From assembly GCA_039105265.1 (NCBI GenBank), contig JAPFFF010000004.1, positions 6,429,501-6,493,500 on the forward strand: a stretch of DNA of 64,000 bases. The letters run 5' to 3'. This stretch comes from Tritrichomonas musculus (Eukaryota; Parabasalia; Tritrichomonadida; Tritrichomonadidae). Every line of letters starts with the position of its first letter. The first letter of the stretch is position 1. The notes under the pieces are model-generated. The model ran no database searches and had not been told where the DNA came from. It was given only the letters and a program-made list of their open reading frames with translations. This document shows, in pieces, positions 25,304 to 37,100 of this stretch. The position numbers and the translations under genes are program-made.

Positions 25304-28300
25304 TCAAATGCTAATTTCAAAACCTTCATAGAACAAATTATTAATTACTTTAATATTATTAATATTAATATTCTGTGAAGTTTTTTTAATTCTAGAAAAT
25401 ATTGGATCACCTGAATAATTGTACAAAAAATCAACATTTTTATAATCTTCATATACCTTGTCGAACATTTCTTGATCATCTAAATGATGATTTTTCATTA
25501 CTTTATAAATATTATCAAATAAATGAATTGAATGCACATCAAGTTCATTTTTAATAGCGTCAAAATTGAATCCAAATTTATTGATTAATGCTAAGCACAA
25601 TAATATCTTAGATGGGAAAAATCCTTTGTTTGATGACATGATCAATAATTTGAGAATTTTATCTATATTTTCTTTGAATAAATTTTTGTCGTATAAATAA
25701 ATATGTGCCAAATTATACATAGAAACAGCATCTTTGCTTTGTTGTATTGATTCATTAAAATATACAATTGCATCACCAATTTTCTTCTCAACATTGTCTT
25801 TAACTCCATTTTTATAAAGAATTCCAAGGTTATTTTTTGCTTTTTCGTTTTTAAAAGAAGAAGCTTCTTTATAAAAATGAATTGCTTTCTGGATATCATA
25901 TTTTAAATATATTCCTTCATGATACAAACATCCTAAAACAAAATTTGCAAAATGAAGATTGTTATTTGAAGCAAGAACTAAAAAATGGAGTCCTTTATTT
26001 ACATCTTGTTTTATAAACTTGCCTTCTAAATAAAACATTCCTAGAAAGAATTGTGCTAAAGGCTCATCTAAATATGAAGCCTTAGTAAAATATTCAATTA
26101 CTTTTTTTATGTCATAAACAACATGAATTCCTTCAAAATAAAGAATTCCAAGCTTGAAGAGTGCATGTTTGTTATTTTGAAGAGCTGATTGCTGTAAATA
26201 AAAAATTGATTTTGGAACATCACGTTTAACATATTTACCTTCAAAATAAATAATTCCAAGATTCAATTGAGCAAAAGAATTATTTTGTTCAGCAGCAAGT
26301 TTAAAATAATGGATTGCTTTTTGAATGTCTTTATTAGTATCATCAGTAATATACATAAGTGCAAGATATAGCTGTGCTTGAGCATCATTTTGATCTGCTG
26401 CTTTTGAAAAATAATAAATGGCTCTAGAAACATCACGAGTAACAAAAAGCCCATCATAATAAATTCGCCCAAGCTGTATTAATGCAGCTGGAAGATTATG
26501 TTTAGCAGCAAGCTCAATATAATGAATAGCTTTATCAGTATCACGGTTAACATACTTGTTTTCATAATAAATTAAACCAAGATTAAATTGTGCAATTCCA
26601 TAATCTTGATCAGAAGCAAGTGAATAATAATGAATTGATTTTTCAATATCTACTTTTATATATTTGCCTTCATAATATATTCTTCCAAGGTTAAACAAAG
26701 CTTGTGGATAATTTTGCTCAGCTGATTTTGTATAATAATCGATACCTTTAATAACATCATGTACATTTTCTTTACCATCATAATAAATTAATCCAAGTTT
26801 AAACTGTGCTACAGGATGGTTCTGATCAGCTGCATGTTTATAATAATAAATGCTTTTTGTAATATCAATATTAACATACATTCCATGATAATAAATTTCT
26901 CCAAGTTTAAATTGAGCTTCTGCATTATTATTTTGTGCTGCTTGCTCAAAAAAAGAAATTGCTTTTGCTATATCAACTTGAATATATTTGCCATTGAAAT
27001 AAATTTCACCAAGATAATATTGGGCCATTGAATGATTTTGTTTTGCTGCTTTCGAATAAAAATAAATGGCTTTGCTAATATCAAAATTAGCATCTTTTCC
27101 TTTGTAATAAATAGTGCCAAGTAAAAATTGTGAGTTTTTGTCATTATTTTCAGCAGCTTGGGTAAGATAAGAAATAGATTTGGTGATGTCTTTTGAAACA
27201 TATTTGCCATAAAAATATAAAGAACCAAGGAAAGCTTGTGCTGGTGAAAAGTTTAATTGTGCAGCTTTTGTATAATAAAAGATTGTTTTATTAATATCTC
27301 GTGGAACATGAATGTTATCCAAATAAATTTGGGCAAGGTTACATATCGAATTAATATCATTCATTTCAGCAGCAATTGAAAAGCATTCAATTGCTTTGTT
27401 TATATCTTGAGGTACATTTTTACCAAATAAAAAAGCTGCTCCAAAATCAGCAAATTGTTTTGGATTTCCTTGATTTGTAAGTAAAAGACAACGAACACTT
27501 AATGATGAATCTTTTGATATAATATCTCTTATATTAATAATTTCATTGCTAATAAATTGGGCTTGAAATACTGATTGTAAACTTTTATATAAAATCAAGT
27601 CTTCAAAAGTTTTATAATATGAATAATATATCTCAGTAATATCTGGACGAACATTTGGATCTGCATTAGTACATCTTTTGTAAATATTATTAATGAAAGA
27701 ATTTTTAATGATGAATTCATTTCTTTCATTTTTCTCCTTCATTAAAAAATAGATGATTTTGCCAAATGAATAAATGTCACTTTTTTTAGAGCATTTGATT
27801 TGAATTTCTGGAGCTGAAAAATCAGTTCCAATGTCTTTTGTAAAATCTGAATTTTCTAAAAAATGTGAAGTCTCAACCATCCTATCAAAATCTATAATTA
27901 CAACCGTTTTTAGTTTATCAATCATGATGTTGTTTGGCTTCAAATCTCTCAAAATAAAATTTTTTTTTGTATGAAGATAATAAATGGCCATTATCAGTTC
28001 AAATATGATGAAGATCTTATCTCTTTCATCAAGCTGAATCTCTTGAAACTCTCTCAACATGCGACCATATATGAATTCAATCATAAAGCCTTTAATTTTG
28101 TTATTTATAAAAACTGTTCCACAGAATTTTGGAAAAAGTGGATGCTCTATACTTAAGTAATTTTCAATTTCTCTGTCAACTAGTTTTTCAATTTCTTCTG
28201 ATTGAATTCTTGGCTTTTTCAATGCAAAAAGTTCTTTGTTCTCAATTATGTAAACCAAAGAAATCGTGAATTCAGATCCAACTCCAATTTGGCGCAGTTC

Positions 28301-28921
28301 TATGTATTCATCATCATTCCAAACTTTTTTATGAAAACATTTCTTGTTGTAGTCCATTGAAAAAGTGTCATATCGATATGATTCTGACTTGAGATTGACA
28401 TTGTAGTTTAATTTGGCATAACTTTCTTTGATTAAATGGCCATAAAGGCATGGTCCAACGATTTTTAGAAATTTATCGACTTGGTTGTCATCTGTAATTT
28501 GTCTGTTTATTTTTTGACTAAAATTGAAAATTTCTGATCTAAATGCTGAATCATATGGAATTTCGTTGTATTGGATTTGAATGTTTTGGTCAAAAATTTC
28601 TTTACAATTCGATAGAAAACAAATAGTTATTTTAGGTTTATATGCAAATAAAGGCTGAAGGAGCGATATTGAAGATTGTAAAACAGTAAGTAGTGCTTGT
28701 TTAAAACTGATAATAAAATAAGGTGCATTTTCTTCTTTGTCTATATAATGATCAATCACAACTACTTGAGAGTTTTTAAAATCTGAATAAATAAAAGATT
28801 CCGCTAAATATTCAAAATTTTCAGAAATAAAACGAAATCTGTAAAAGCGAATCAAAATAGAGATTATGGTTTGTTGGCTGGATTTTAAGAATTTACCAAA
28901 TTTTTCTGTTTGAGTGAGCAT
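25304..28921 (-). CDS. Protein kinase with C-terminal Sel1-like repeats
   Basis: The 1205-residue protein starts at a clear ATG. Residues 1-200 are unassigned. The kinase domain spans about 207-440: degenerate Gly loop GVGSEFTISLV 213-223, FALKK 232-236 with the ATP lysine, LRDLKPNN 324-331, DFD 344-346 in place of DFG, and SAPE 369-372. Its HRD histidine is Leu, but the catalytic Asp (326), Asn (331) and metal Asp (344) remain. From about 490 to 1120 there are 16-17 Sel1-type repeats of 36 residues, with the pattern A-Q-F-x-L-G-x-I-Y-Y-x-G and D-I-x-K-A-I-x-Y-Y-x-x-A-A. Sel1 arrays are scaffolds for protein complexes. Kinase-Sel1 proteins are abundant in trichomonads. Activity is plausible, but substrates are unknown. 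Confidence 0.9.
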   Translation of the reverse strand: MLTQTEKFGKFLKSSQQTIISILIRFYRFRFISENFEYLAESFIYSDFKNSQVVVIDHYIDKEENAPYFIISFKQALLTVLQSSISLLQPLFAYKPKITICFLSNCKEIFDQNIQIQYNEIPYDSAFRSEIFNFSQKINRQITDDNQVDKFLKIVGPCLYGHLIKESYAKLNYNVNLKSESYRYDTFSMDYNKKCFHKKVWNDDEYIELRQIGVGSEFTISLVYIIENKELFALKKPRIQSEEIEKLVDREIENYLSIEHPLFPKFCGTVFINNKIKGFMIEFIYGRMLREFQEIQLDERDKIFIIFELIMAIYYLHTKKNFILRDLKPNNIMIDKLKTVVIIDFDRMVETSHFLENSDFTKDIGTDFSAPEIQIKCSKKSDIYSFGKIIYFLMKEKNERNEFIIKNSFINNIYKRCTNADPNVRPDITEIYYSYYKTFEDLILYKSLQSVFQAQFISNEIINIRDIISKDSSLSVRCLLLTNQGNPKQFADFGAAFLFGKNVPQDINKAIECFSIAAEMNDINSICNLAQIYLDNIHVPRDINKTIFYYTKAAQLNFSPAQAFLGSLYFYGKYVSKDITKSISYLTQAAENNDKNSQFLLGTIYYKGKDANFDISKAIYFYSKAAKQNHSMAQYYLGEIYFNGKYIQVDIAKAISFFEQAAQNNNAEAQFKLGEIYYHGMYVNIDITKSIYYYKHAADQNHPVAQFKLGLIYYDGKENVHDVIKGIDYYTKSAEQNYPQALFNLGRIYYEGKYIKVDIEKSIHYYSLASDQDYGIAQFNLGLIYYENKYVNRDTDKAIHYIELAAKHNLPAALIQLGRIYYDGLFVTRDVSRAIYYFSKAADQNDAQAQLYLALMYITDDTNKDIQKAIHYFKLAAEQNNSFAQLNLGIIYFEGKYVKRDVPKSIFYLQQSALQNNKHALFKLGILYFEGIHVVYDIKKVIEYFTKASYLDEPLAQFFLGMFYLEGKFIKQDVNKGLHFLVLASNNNLHFANFVLGCLYHEGIYLKYDIQKAIHFYKEASSFKNEKAKNNLGILYKNGVKDNVEKKIGDAIVYFNESIQQSKDAVSMYNLAHIYLYDKNLFKENIDKILKLLIMSSNKGFFPSKILLCLALINKFGFNFDAIKNELDVHSIHLFDNIYKVMKNHHLDDQEMFDKVYEDYKNVDFLYNYSGDPIFSRIKKTSQNININNIKVINNLFYEGFEISI

Positions 28922-29063
28922 ATAAAATTTGAATAACTATTAAAGACTTCTGAAATGTGATGTAAAAAATTTAGCAAAATTTCTAATAAGAAATTTTTTT
29001 ATTCAAAAAGTTTATTTTGGTTAAAAATCGTAAAATTTCAATTAAATTTTTTCTTTATTATTA

Positions 29064-29954
29064 ATGAAATCAAAAGTTTTTTTCACAAGAGAAATTACTC
29101 CTGAAAGTCTGATTCGAATTTACAATGCCCTTAATACACAGCTTAAAGGAAAAGTTGCTGTAAAAATATCCACAGGAGAGCCAGGTGGACATAATTTTTT
29201 AGATCCAAATTTGATCAAAAAACTCGTAAACAAGCTGGATGGTACAATTGTTGAAACATGTACTGGATTTAACGTAGGTAAACGATATAATCCTGAGACA
29301 CATTGGCAAACATTTAAAGATCATGGTTTTACAGCAATTGCAACTTGCGATCTTCTTGATGAAAATGGTACAATCAAATTACCAATCAAAGGTGGTAAAC
29401 ATTTACATGGATATTGTATTGTTGGAGATCATATTTCCAATTACAATTCAACATTAGTACTTTCACATTTCAAAGGCCATTTAAGAGGTGGATTTGGAGG
29501 TGCCCTAAAAAATGTAAGTATTGGTTTCAGCTCAGCAAATGGAAAAGTTTGGATTCACACTACAGGAAAAAGCGACGATTATAAGCAATACAAGAATTGT
29601 GAGCCTATAATTCAGGATGAATTTCTTGAATCAATGGCTGAAGCATGTCAGGCTATTATTTCATACTTTAAACCAGAAAACATGGCTTACATAAACGTTG
29701 CAAACAAATTGTCAATTGATTGCGATTGCGTGCCTAATCCAAAAGATCCAGAAATGGCAGACATTGGAGTTTTTGCTTCTTTGGATCCTGTTGCACTTGA
29801 TCAGTGTTGCTATGATGCTGTTGTAAATTCTAATGATCCGAAGAAAGATTCGTTGATAAAAAGAATGAATGAGAAACATGGAGTTCATACTCTTGAGGTT
29901 GCCGAAAAACTTGGTGTTGGATCAAGACAATATGAATTAATAAACATTGATTAA
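29064..29954 (+). CDS. DUF362 domain protein
   Basis: The 296-residue product begins at an ATG 142 bases from the divergent kinase-Sel1 gene. It matches bacterial-type DUF362 proteins: VAVKISTGEPGGHNFLDPNL near 33-52, a HFKGH-x-x-GGFGGALKNVSIGF region near 133-153, and the C-terminal ADIGVFASLDPVALDQ near 234-249. Cysteines occur in the IDCDCVPNP region, but the CxxCxxC ferredoxin-like module of some DUF362 proteins is absent. The family has no firmly established reaction; cluster binding has been proposed. The even length and prokaryote-like sequence suggest transfer from bacteria, which is inference. The gene appears intact. Confidence 0.88.
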   Translation: MKSKVFFTREITPESLIRIYNALNTQLKGKVAVKISTGEPGGHNFLDPNLIKKLVNKLDGTIVETCTGFNVGKRYNPETHWQTFKDHGFTAIATCDLLDENGTIKLPIKGGKHLHGYCIVGDHISNYNSTLVLSHFKGHLRGGFGGALKNVSIGFSSANGKVWIHTTGKSDDYKQYKNCEPIIQDEFLESMAEACQAIISYFKPENMAYINVANKLSIDCDCVPNPKDPEMADIGVFASLDPVALDQCCYDAVVNSNDPKKDSLIKRMNEKHGVHTLEVAEKLGVGSRQYELINID

Positions 29955-30432
29955 TATTTTTAAAATTGATACCTTTATTTTTCATTTTTTAAAAATCATT
30001 CTTTGGGTAAAGACACTACTATATAAAATAGCATGATGATCATTTTATGGATAGGATGATTAAAGTCTTCAGAATAAATAATTAACAAAAGAAAAAAAAA
30101 AAAAACATTCAAACAAATTATTGATGGAAATTAGTCAAAAATTTTTTATTATTACTTAAGTAATAATAATTTCATATTAATTATTATAGTTGAAGATAAT
30201 AAACTCAACAAATTTGCGAAAATTTTAAAGTTAAAAATTAAAGAATGAAATAAATATGTAGTATTAATTATCGTTATCAACAAATTCTTAATCGTTTTAA
30301 AGATATTTGCAAAATTAGAAATTGAGAATATTTTATTCAATCTTCCAGCCTACCATATATTTGAATAAAAAAATTGAATGAATTGAACTTTTTCAAAAAA
30401 AATTGAATGAATTGAACTTTATAGTTTTCAGT
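29955..30432. other. AT-rich spacer with a short local duplication
   Basis: No gene. AAAAATTGAATGAATTGAAC is repeated in tandem near 30370-30420, just before the flavodoxin promoter. Confidence 0.6.
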
Positions 30433-30438
30433 TCATTA
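30433..30438 (+). promoter_or_regulatory. Inr motif of the flavodoxin gene
   Basis: TCATTA with +1 A at 30435 lies 7 bases before the ATG at 30442. It argues against translation starting at the upstream TTG of the same frame. Confidence 0.6.
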
Positions 30439-30441
30439 AAA

Positions 30442-30942
30442 ATGCTAAATACTCTCATAATAATATACTCTCTTAGCGGTTCAGTATCGAGAATTGCAAA
30501 TATTATTAAGGAAGAAACAGGAGGAGATATTTTTAATGTAACCTCTCTTACTGATTACTCAGGAGTTGGTGGTTTTTTCAGAGCTTGCTATCATCAAGTT
30601 GCTGGTGTTATTCCTGATGTCAAAGAAATACCTAACGTTGATAAATATGATGTTATTTATATCGGAGCTCCCGTTTGGGCATGGAAACCCGCTGGTCCAA
30701 TCTTAAAAGTTGTAAATAATATCGATTTCAATCAGAAAAAAGTTATCACATTTTTAACGCACGAACGATATATTGACGGTGCTGTTGATAAATTTAAGGC
30801 AGCAATTAAAAATGCTACATATGCAGGTAACGGATTATTCAAGAAGGCTTTCAACTATAACGATGATCAGCTTAGAGACCAAGTCAAAAATTGGTTAAAT
30901 GATTATAAAACACCTGAAACCCCATCAAATAAAGAACTTTAA
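30442..30942 (+). CDS. Flavodoxin-like protein
   Basis: The 166-residue product is the size of a single-domain flavodoxin, an FMN electron carrier. The first beta strand (MLNTLIIIYS) leads straight into the phosphate loop LSGSVSRIA, a variant of the usual T-x-T-G-x-T. YDVIYIGAPVWAWKPAGP near 65-82 is the typical second flavin loop with aromatic residues. KVITFLTHER near 96-105 follows the expected fold order. The start is chosen at 30442 because the fold begins there, the open frame upstream starts only at TTG, and an initiator motif is 7 bases away. A role in electron transfer is inferred; a partner is not visible. No organelle-targeting signal is seen. Confidence 0.88.
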   Translation: MLNTLIIIYSLSGSVSRIANIIKEETGGDIFNVTSLTDYSGVGGFFRACYHQVAGVIPDVKEIPNVDKYDVIYIGAPVWAWKPAGPILKVVNNIDFNQKKVITFLTHERYIDGAVDKFKAAIKNATYAGNGLFKKAFNYNDDQLRDQVKNWLNDYKTPETPSNKEL

Positions 30943-31186
30943 ATGAAATTAATAATTTTTACCATTTTTTTTTTTTAAAAGAATTCTATTGTTTGGCTAG
31001 ATATAAGATACCGAAAAAAAGTTATTGAGCCATTTTAGAATAATTTTTATTTAAATTTGAAAAAGATTTTTTGCTAGTAAAAAAGTTATTTTATCAAAAA
31101 GATGTTTTATTAACTTTCACTTTTTCTGAATAACTTGATGGTGATGTGACCATCAAAACCTGAAATTTTTATTTCTTCATCATTAT

Positions 31187-34100
31187 TTAAATATTTAAAG
31201 GTGGTCTTGGTGTGATTATTGTATAATTATATTCTGTAATATTCCTACTAGAATTATTAAATCTGTTGGTCAATCCATGCATTGTGATGTGGCGTCTATA
31301 ATCCTGGTAAGAAACTCTGTATTGGGCAGGTGATGGTGTAGGATATAACTCTTTTTCTTTATACCGATTTTTAATAGAACATTTAGGTCCATCAAATGAA
31401 TCCAAAAGAGTTGAATGCGTTTTTCTTTTTTTAATTTCATCATCTTTGGCAATCGACGAAAGCAAATCTTTATTTAGAGATGACAAATGATTCTTAAATA
31501 GTCTAACAGGCGTAAATTTGAGTGATTTTTCTACAGAAATATTCAAAGAACGAACTTTTTTATTCTCATTGAATAAAACAAGTGTCAAATCTTGTGGACA
31601 TCCAAAGAATGACGAATTATCATTATTGACAATTGATTTATAAAAAGGAGAATTTGTCACAATTTTCTTTAATGATGAACAATTCATAAATGCACGAATA
31701 TTAATTTTTCTTAATTTTCCAGTTAAAAATTTAACTGTAACTAATGATTTACAATTATAAAATGCATTATTTTTGATCACTGAATCACAATATTTGTTAT
31801 CTTCTTTCAATGTATCTGCATTGTTGGAATCATTTTCAATTGCAAATTCTTTTAATGAAGTACAATTCATGAAAGAATCATAACCAATTGTAAAACCTTC
31901 ATTGAAAGGATCGATATTGCAATATAGATGAAAACTAGTCAAAGAAGAACAGTTATAAAATGTTCTACTATTAATTCTTTTCAATTGCGAATTTGAGTCA
32001 GAAATTTTACTCAAACTTGTGCAATTCATGAAAGCTGAGTTTTCAAGTTCTTTACAACAATGTGGAATTCTAAAAGAAACAAGAGAAGTGCAATTTTTAA
32101 AAGCAAATTTTCCAATAAATTCTAATTTTTCATTTTCTTTATCGAAGTGAACATGAGATTTATTTTCGTTATTCAAATAAAGAGTGCCTATTTCAAATCT
32201 CTTTAATTTGGTACAATTCATAAATGCAGAATCACCAATTCTCGAAACTGTTGGTGGTAAAATAATATTCAAAAGTGATGAGCAATTATAAAATGCTCTT
32301 TTTCCAACATCTTTAAGTGAGCTTTTCTTTTCATATGATTTATCAACATTTCCAAAAAGAACTGTTTTTAAATTTTTACAATCTTTAAAGGCTTCATTAT
32401 AAATTCGAATACAAGAATTTGGAATAATAATTTTGTGCAGATTTTGGCAATTATTAAAAACGCCAGCATCTAATTGTAATAAATTAACATCTTCACTAAA
32501 TTCAATTGTATGAATTGAATTAAAATAAGAAAAACATTCATCTTGAATAATTACATTATTCTTTAAGAATTTCATTTGTGTAATTTGACTTGAGTTAACA
32601 TAATAATCTTTCGAATAATTTTTATCAGTCCATTTGATACTAAAATCACCACATATGTTAAGTTCATCAGAATATTTCAAGCACGAAATATTTTTTGGAA
32701 TGAAAAATATTTTCTTGAATTGTTGCTGATTTTTAATTAATTGATAAAGAGGACCTCCTTCATTAATTCCTTCTTCTTCATCATCACCATCATCTAATTT
32801 AATTGATTTAATCATATTGCTTTGTAATCTTGGTGATGTTGGAACTAATTTGTATACAATCCAATCTTTATCTTGCTCATAATGCAAAAGTTTTCCATCA
32901 TGAAATGTTATTTTTTGCAATTTTGGCATATTTCTAATGTTACAGATTTCTTGAATTGTTGAATTTAATTTCATTACTTCAATTGAAGTGAAATCAAATG
33001 CTCCTTCATAAATAAAAGCAAGATTTGATTGTGCTGTTAAGTTTACATTATGAAGATTACTACAATTGGAAAATGCGCCAGGTCTTATTGTTGTCAATGA
33101 ATTAGGAAGATCAATGTTTACTAATGAATTACAAAATGAAAATGATATACTTCCTATTTCTTTAAGTCCTTCATTTAAAACAACTGATTTCAAATTATCG
33201 CAATGATGAAATGCGCCTGCATAAATCGTGACAATTGAATTAGGCAGCTTTATTTCTTCAAGTCCACTTGATGCAAAACAAAAATCAGGAATCACTGAAA
33301 TGGAATCAGGAAGAGAAATTTTATTCAAATTTTTACAATCAAAGAAAGCATAATTTTCTATTTCCTTCAATTTAATTTCAGGTGAAAAAGTGACTTTTCT
33401 CAAACCATAACTATATTGAAAAGCACTTCTACAAATTGTAACAACAGATTTTGGTATAGTTATTTCTTCTAATAATGTGAATGAGAAGCAGCATTTTGGA
33501 ATGGTCTTGACTTCAATGTCATCAGTAAAAGTAATTCTAATTAAATTACTCGTGTTCATGAAATTAAATGGAGACAGTCGTTTTGGAATCGATTTTTTCT
33601 TCCTGGGACCATATAATTTCCATGGAATCACATCTTGTCCTTCCCATTTTAACTGAGACACTTTATAAAAGCTACCCAATAAATGATCAAATGGACATTC
33701 ATTTACAGTTGCTCTCATTATTAAATGAGGTAACGTTTTCAACTTTGTTGAAATTTGATATTCGTAAAAATCTTTCAATGAATAATAATGAATTCTTTCT
33801 TTAGCCAACTTTTTAAGGTACAAATTAATGTTTGAATTAATGATGTATTCTTTGACTTGAATGCATTTATTAAAGAAATTAAACCATCGATATTCATTCA
33901 AATCAAATTTAAAAATGGAAACAGATGAATTACAAAATGCACTTTCTTGTACATAACAAGTAACATTATTAAGTTTTGCTCTCAATTGTTTTGGTTCGTC
34001 AATTGTATTTGATTTCTTAATCCTTGGAGAAACTTTTGAAAAAGACTTCCGTGTTGGAACTACTGGTACAATAGGAGTATTAGATTGACGACTGTAAGAA

Positions 34101-37100
34101 TTTCTTGGAGTAACATTTCCAATAGAAGGTCTCACTATTAAAGGTGAATTATTTCGTGGCGTGGTTATATTTATAAGTGTAGCCCGATTATCTTTTTTAG
34201 GAGTTTCTTGAAAACTATTTGAATTCTCAATTTTAATTGGTTTCTTTCTTTTCTTCTTGTTTTCTAAAATGAAATCAGGAACTTTATTAATGCCTCTATA
34301 AAAGCAGTTTTCTACATTGCTACAAGAAGAGAAATCAGCAATTTTCAATGATTTTGTTGCTTCAAATGAGTTGTTTTCAATGAATTGAATAGTCGGTGGA
34401 AATTGAACTTTTTCAATACTTGTGTCACAAAAGGCAGAATCACCAATGAATCTGACATTTGTTTCATACAAATCAATATTTTTAAGATTTTTGCATGAGA
34501 AAAAACTAAAATGATCAATGATTTCAACAAATCTAGGAAGAATAACATTCTTCAAACCAGAAAAAGCAAAACAAGATTTGGGAATTCTTTTCAATGGACA
34601 ATTTGAATCAAATATAACAGTTTCAAGATTTTGACAGTCAATAAATGCATCAGATCCGATCTTTTTAATTGATTTAGGAAACGTTATTTTCTTCAAAGAT
34701 GTTGAGTGTGCAAAAGCGCTTTCTCCTATGCGAATTAATGTTTCATCTTGGAATGAAACTGTCTCAAGATTTGGACCACAAAACGAACCACTGTGAATAA
34801 CTGAACAATTTTTGTTTACTTCAAAATGTGTCAAATTTCTTGGAACAAAAATCAAACTTTGATCTTTCAAATAGACATCATTATTCTTATTTACAATGAA
34901 GTTTCCATTTGACTCATTCATGATTTGGTTCAATGATGGAGTGTTAATGAATGCTTTGTATGACAATTTTGAAATCGATGTAGGAATGTTTATCTTTTCA
35001 AGTGACAAATTACCTGAAAATGAGTATTCTTCAATCGATTCAAGTTCTGATTTACTTGATATTTTGACTTCCTTCAAAAATTTGCAACCGTTAAAAACAG
35101 ATTTTTGAATTGTTTTTATACCAGGTGGAATATTTATTTTAGTAATGGATGTTTCATAGAAAGCGCAAGGACCAATTTCTGTGAGTTTAGAATTTTCAAT
35201 GTCAATGTCAAACTTTTTCAAACAACGGCAAAATTGAAAAGCACTTGATTCAATAATTTTAGTGTTATTTGACAATTTAAATTCAATCAATCCTGTTTGC
35301 AAGAAAGCTTCGCTTTCAATAATTTCACCATTAAATTTGACCTCTTTTAATTTCACATTAAAAGAAAATGCCGATTTCTTTATAATTTGAACTGAACTTG
35401 GCAGATCAACTTTTTCAATTGATGTGTCAGAAAAAGCGAATTCACCTATTTCTTTCAAATTTGAACCTTCTTCAAATTGAAGGATTTTCATGAAATGGCA
35501 ATGCTCGAATAGATGAGCAGGAATTTGTTGAACCAATTTTGGAATTGTTATTTCAACAAGGCTGTAATAAGAAAAGAAACCAGAAGGACCGAGATCTTTC
35601 ACAATGCAATCATCAGGCCAATTTATTTGTTTTATATGAGGAACAAATGACTCTAAATTAATTTTTTCAACAACACTTGGAACATTTATAATTTCATTCT
35701 TTTTGATATCAGTAGGTGCCTTTAATAATTTCTGTATTTTTGATTTAGAAAGCTTTTTAAATGGTGTAACGTTATCAATTAAAGCAGTGTCAATTAATCT
35801 ATCATCAATAGCAAAACAATCATTTTCTAAAAAAAGTTTTTGCTTTTCAATAGTAAATAAATAAACTGTAACCAAATTAAATGAAAACTTTTTCACAGTT
35901 GAATATTTCGCTCTATTTATTATGTCCTTAAAGTAAAAATCTTTTTTAATTTCACTGTTTTCAGTTCTTTTGACATATGAGAATTCATTAAGGTTGGAAC
36001 AATAATAAAACGAATTTTCTTTACAAAGAATTTTTTCACCAGTCAAAATAACTTGCTTCAAATCACGGCAAAATATAAATGCATTTTCTTTGATTTCAAC
36101 TTCAAAATCTTTTTCAATTTTAAGGCTTTCTAGACCTGAACATGCAAATGATTCTGGACCGAAAATGACTTTATTTACATTTTCTTTGAATACAATTTCT
36201 TTCAATTTAACGCATTCTTTAAATGACGAATTATCAAAAAATGAATTCGAAGGAAATTCAATATTTTCAATTCCAGAACGAGCCAATGATTTATATCCAA
36301 ATTCAATTTTTTCTGAATAATTGTCAATTTTGGCTAAATTGAAACATTCGAAAAATGCAAAATCTTTGATTGTTTCCAAAGTTGATGGGAAGACAAACGA
36401 CTCAATTCCACATTTTTCAAATGCACTTGATTTTATAATTTTGAGATGGCTTTGAGGGGTGATGTTTACTTTTTTCAGCAACTTGCAATTATAAAAAGCA
36501 TTGTTGCCAATAGATGTTACAGAGTCGGGAATTGAAATTTCTTCAATTTGAAGATTTCGAAAAGCGAATTTCTTGATTTTTTCCAACTGACAATCAACTT
36601 GGAAATCAATTTTTTTCAAATTAGAGAATTCAAAAGCGGATTTTTCAATTAATTTTGTATTTTTCAAAATAGAAAGAGAATCAATTGAATTATCAACATA
36701 GTAAATGGCTTCTTTTGAATTCTTATAATAGCCGCCTTTTATGTGTTGAGCTATTATATAATCTCGTGTTTTAAAGATGTTAAGAACCAAAGGCTCATTT
36801 ATATTGTAATCATCATTTAATATGAATGATGATTTATAATTGATAATTTGACGTGCTTTGAAAGTAGGTTTTTCATTTGAAAATAAAGAATTAATTGTGT
36901 CTTTATTTGTAACATTTGACTTAAATATGACAAACATTTCATTAAGTCGAAATGGATCATCAGCGAAAGAAATTTCTAATTTTATTAATGAATTAGTTTT
37001 TATTGTTTGGAGGTTGCTACAACCTGAAAATGCAAAAGAATCAATTTTAACTTCATCAAGAAATGTAACACTATTTAATTTAGTGCAATTTAAAAACGAA

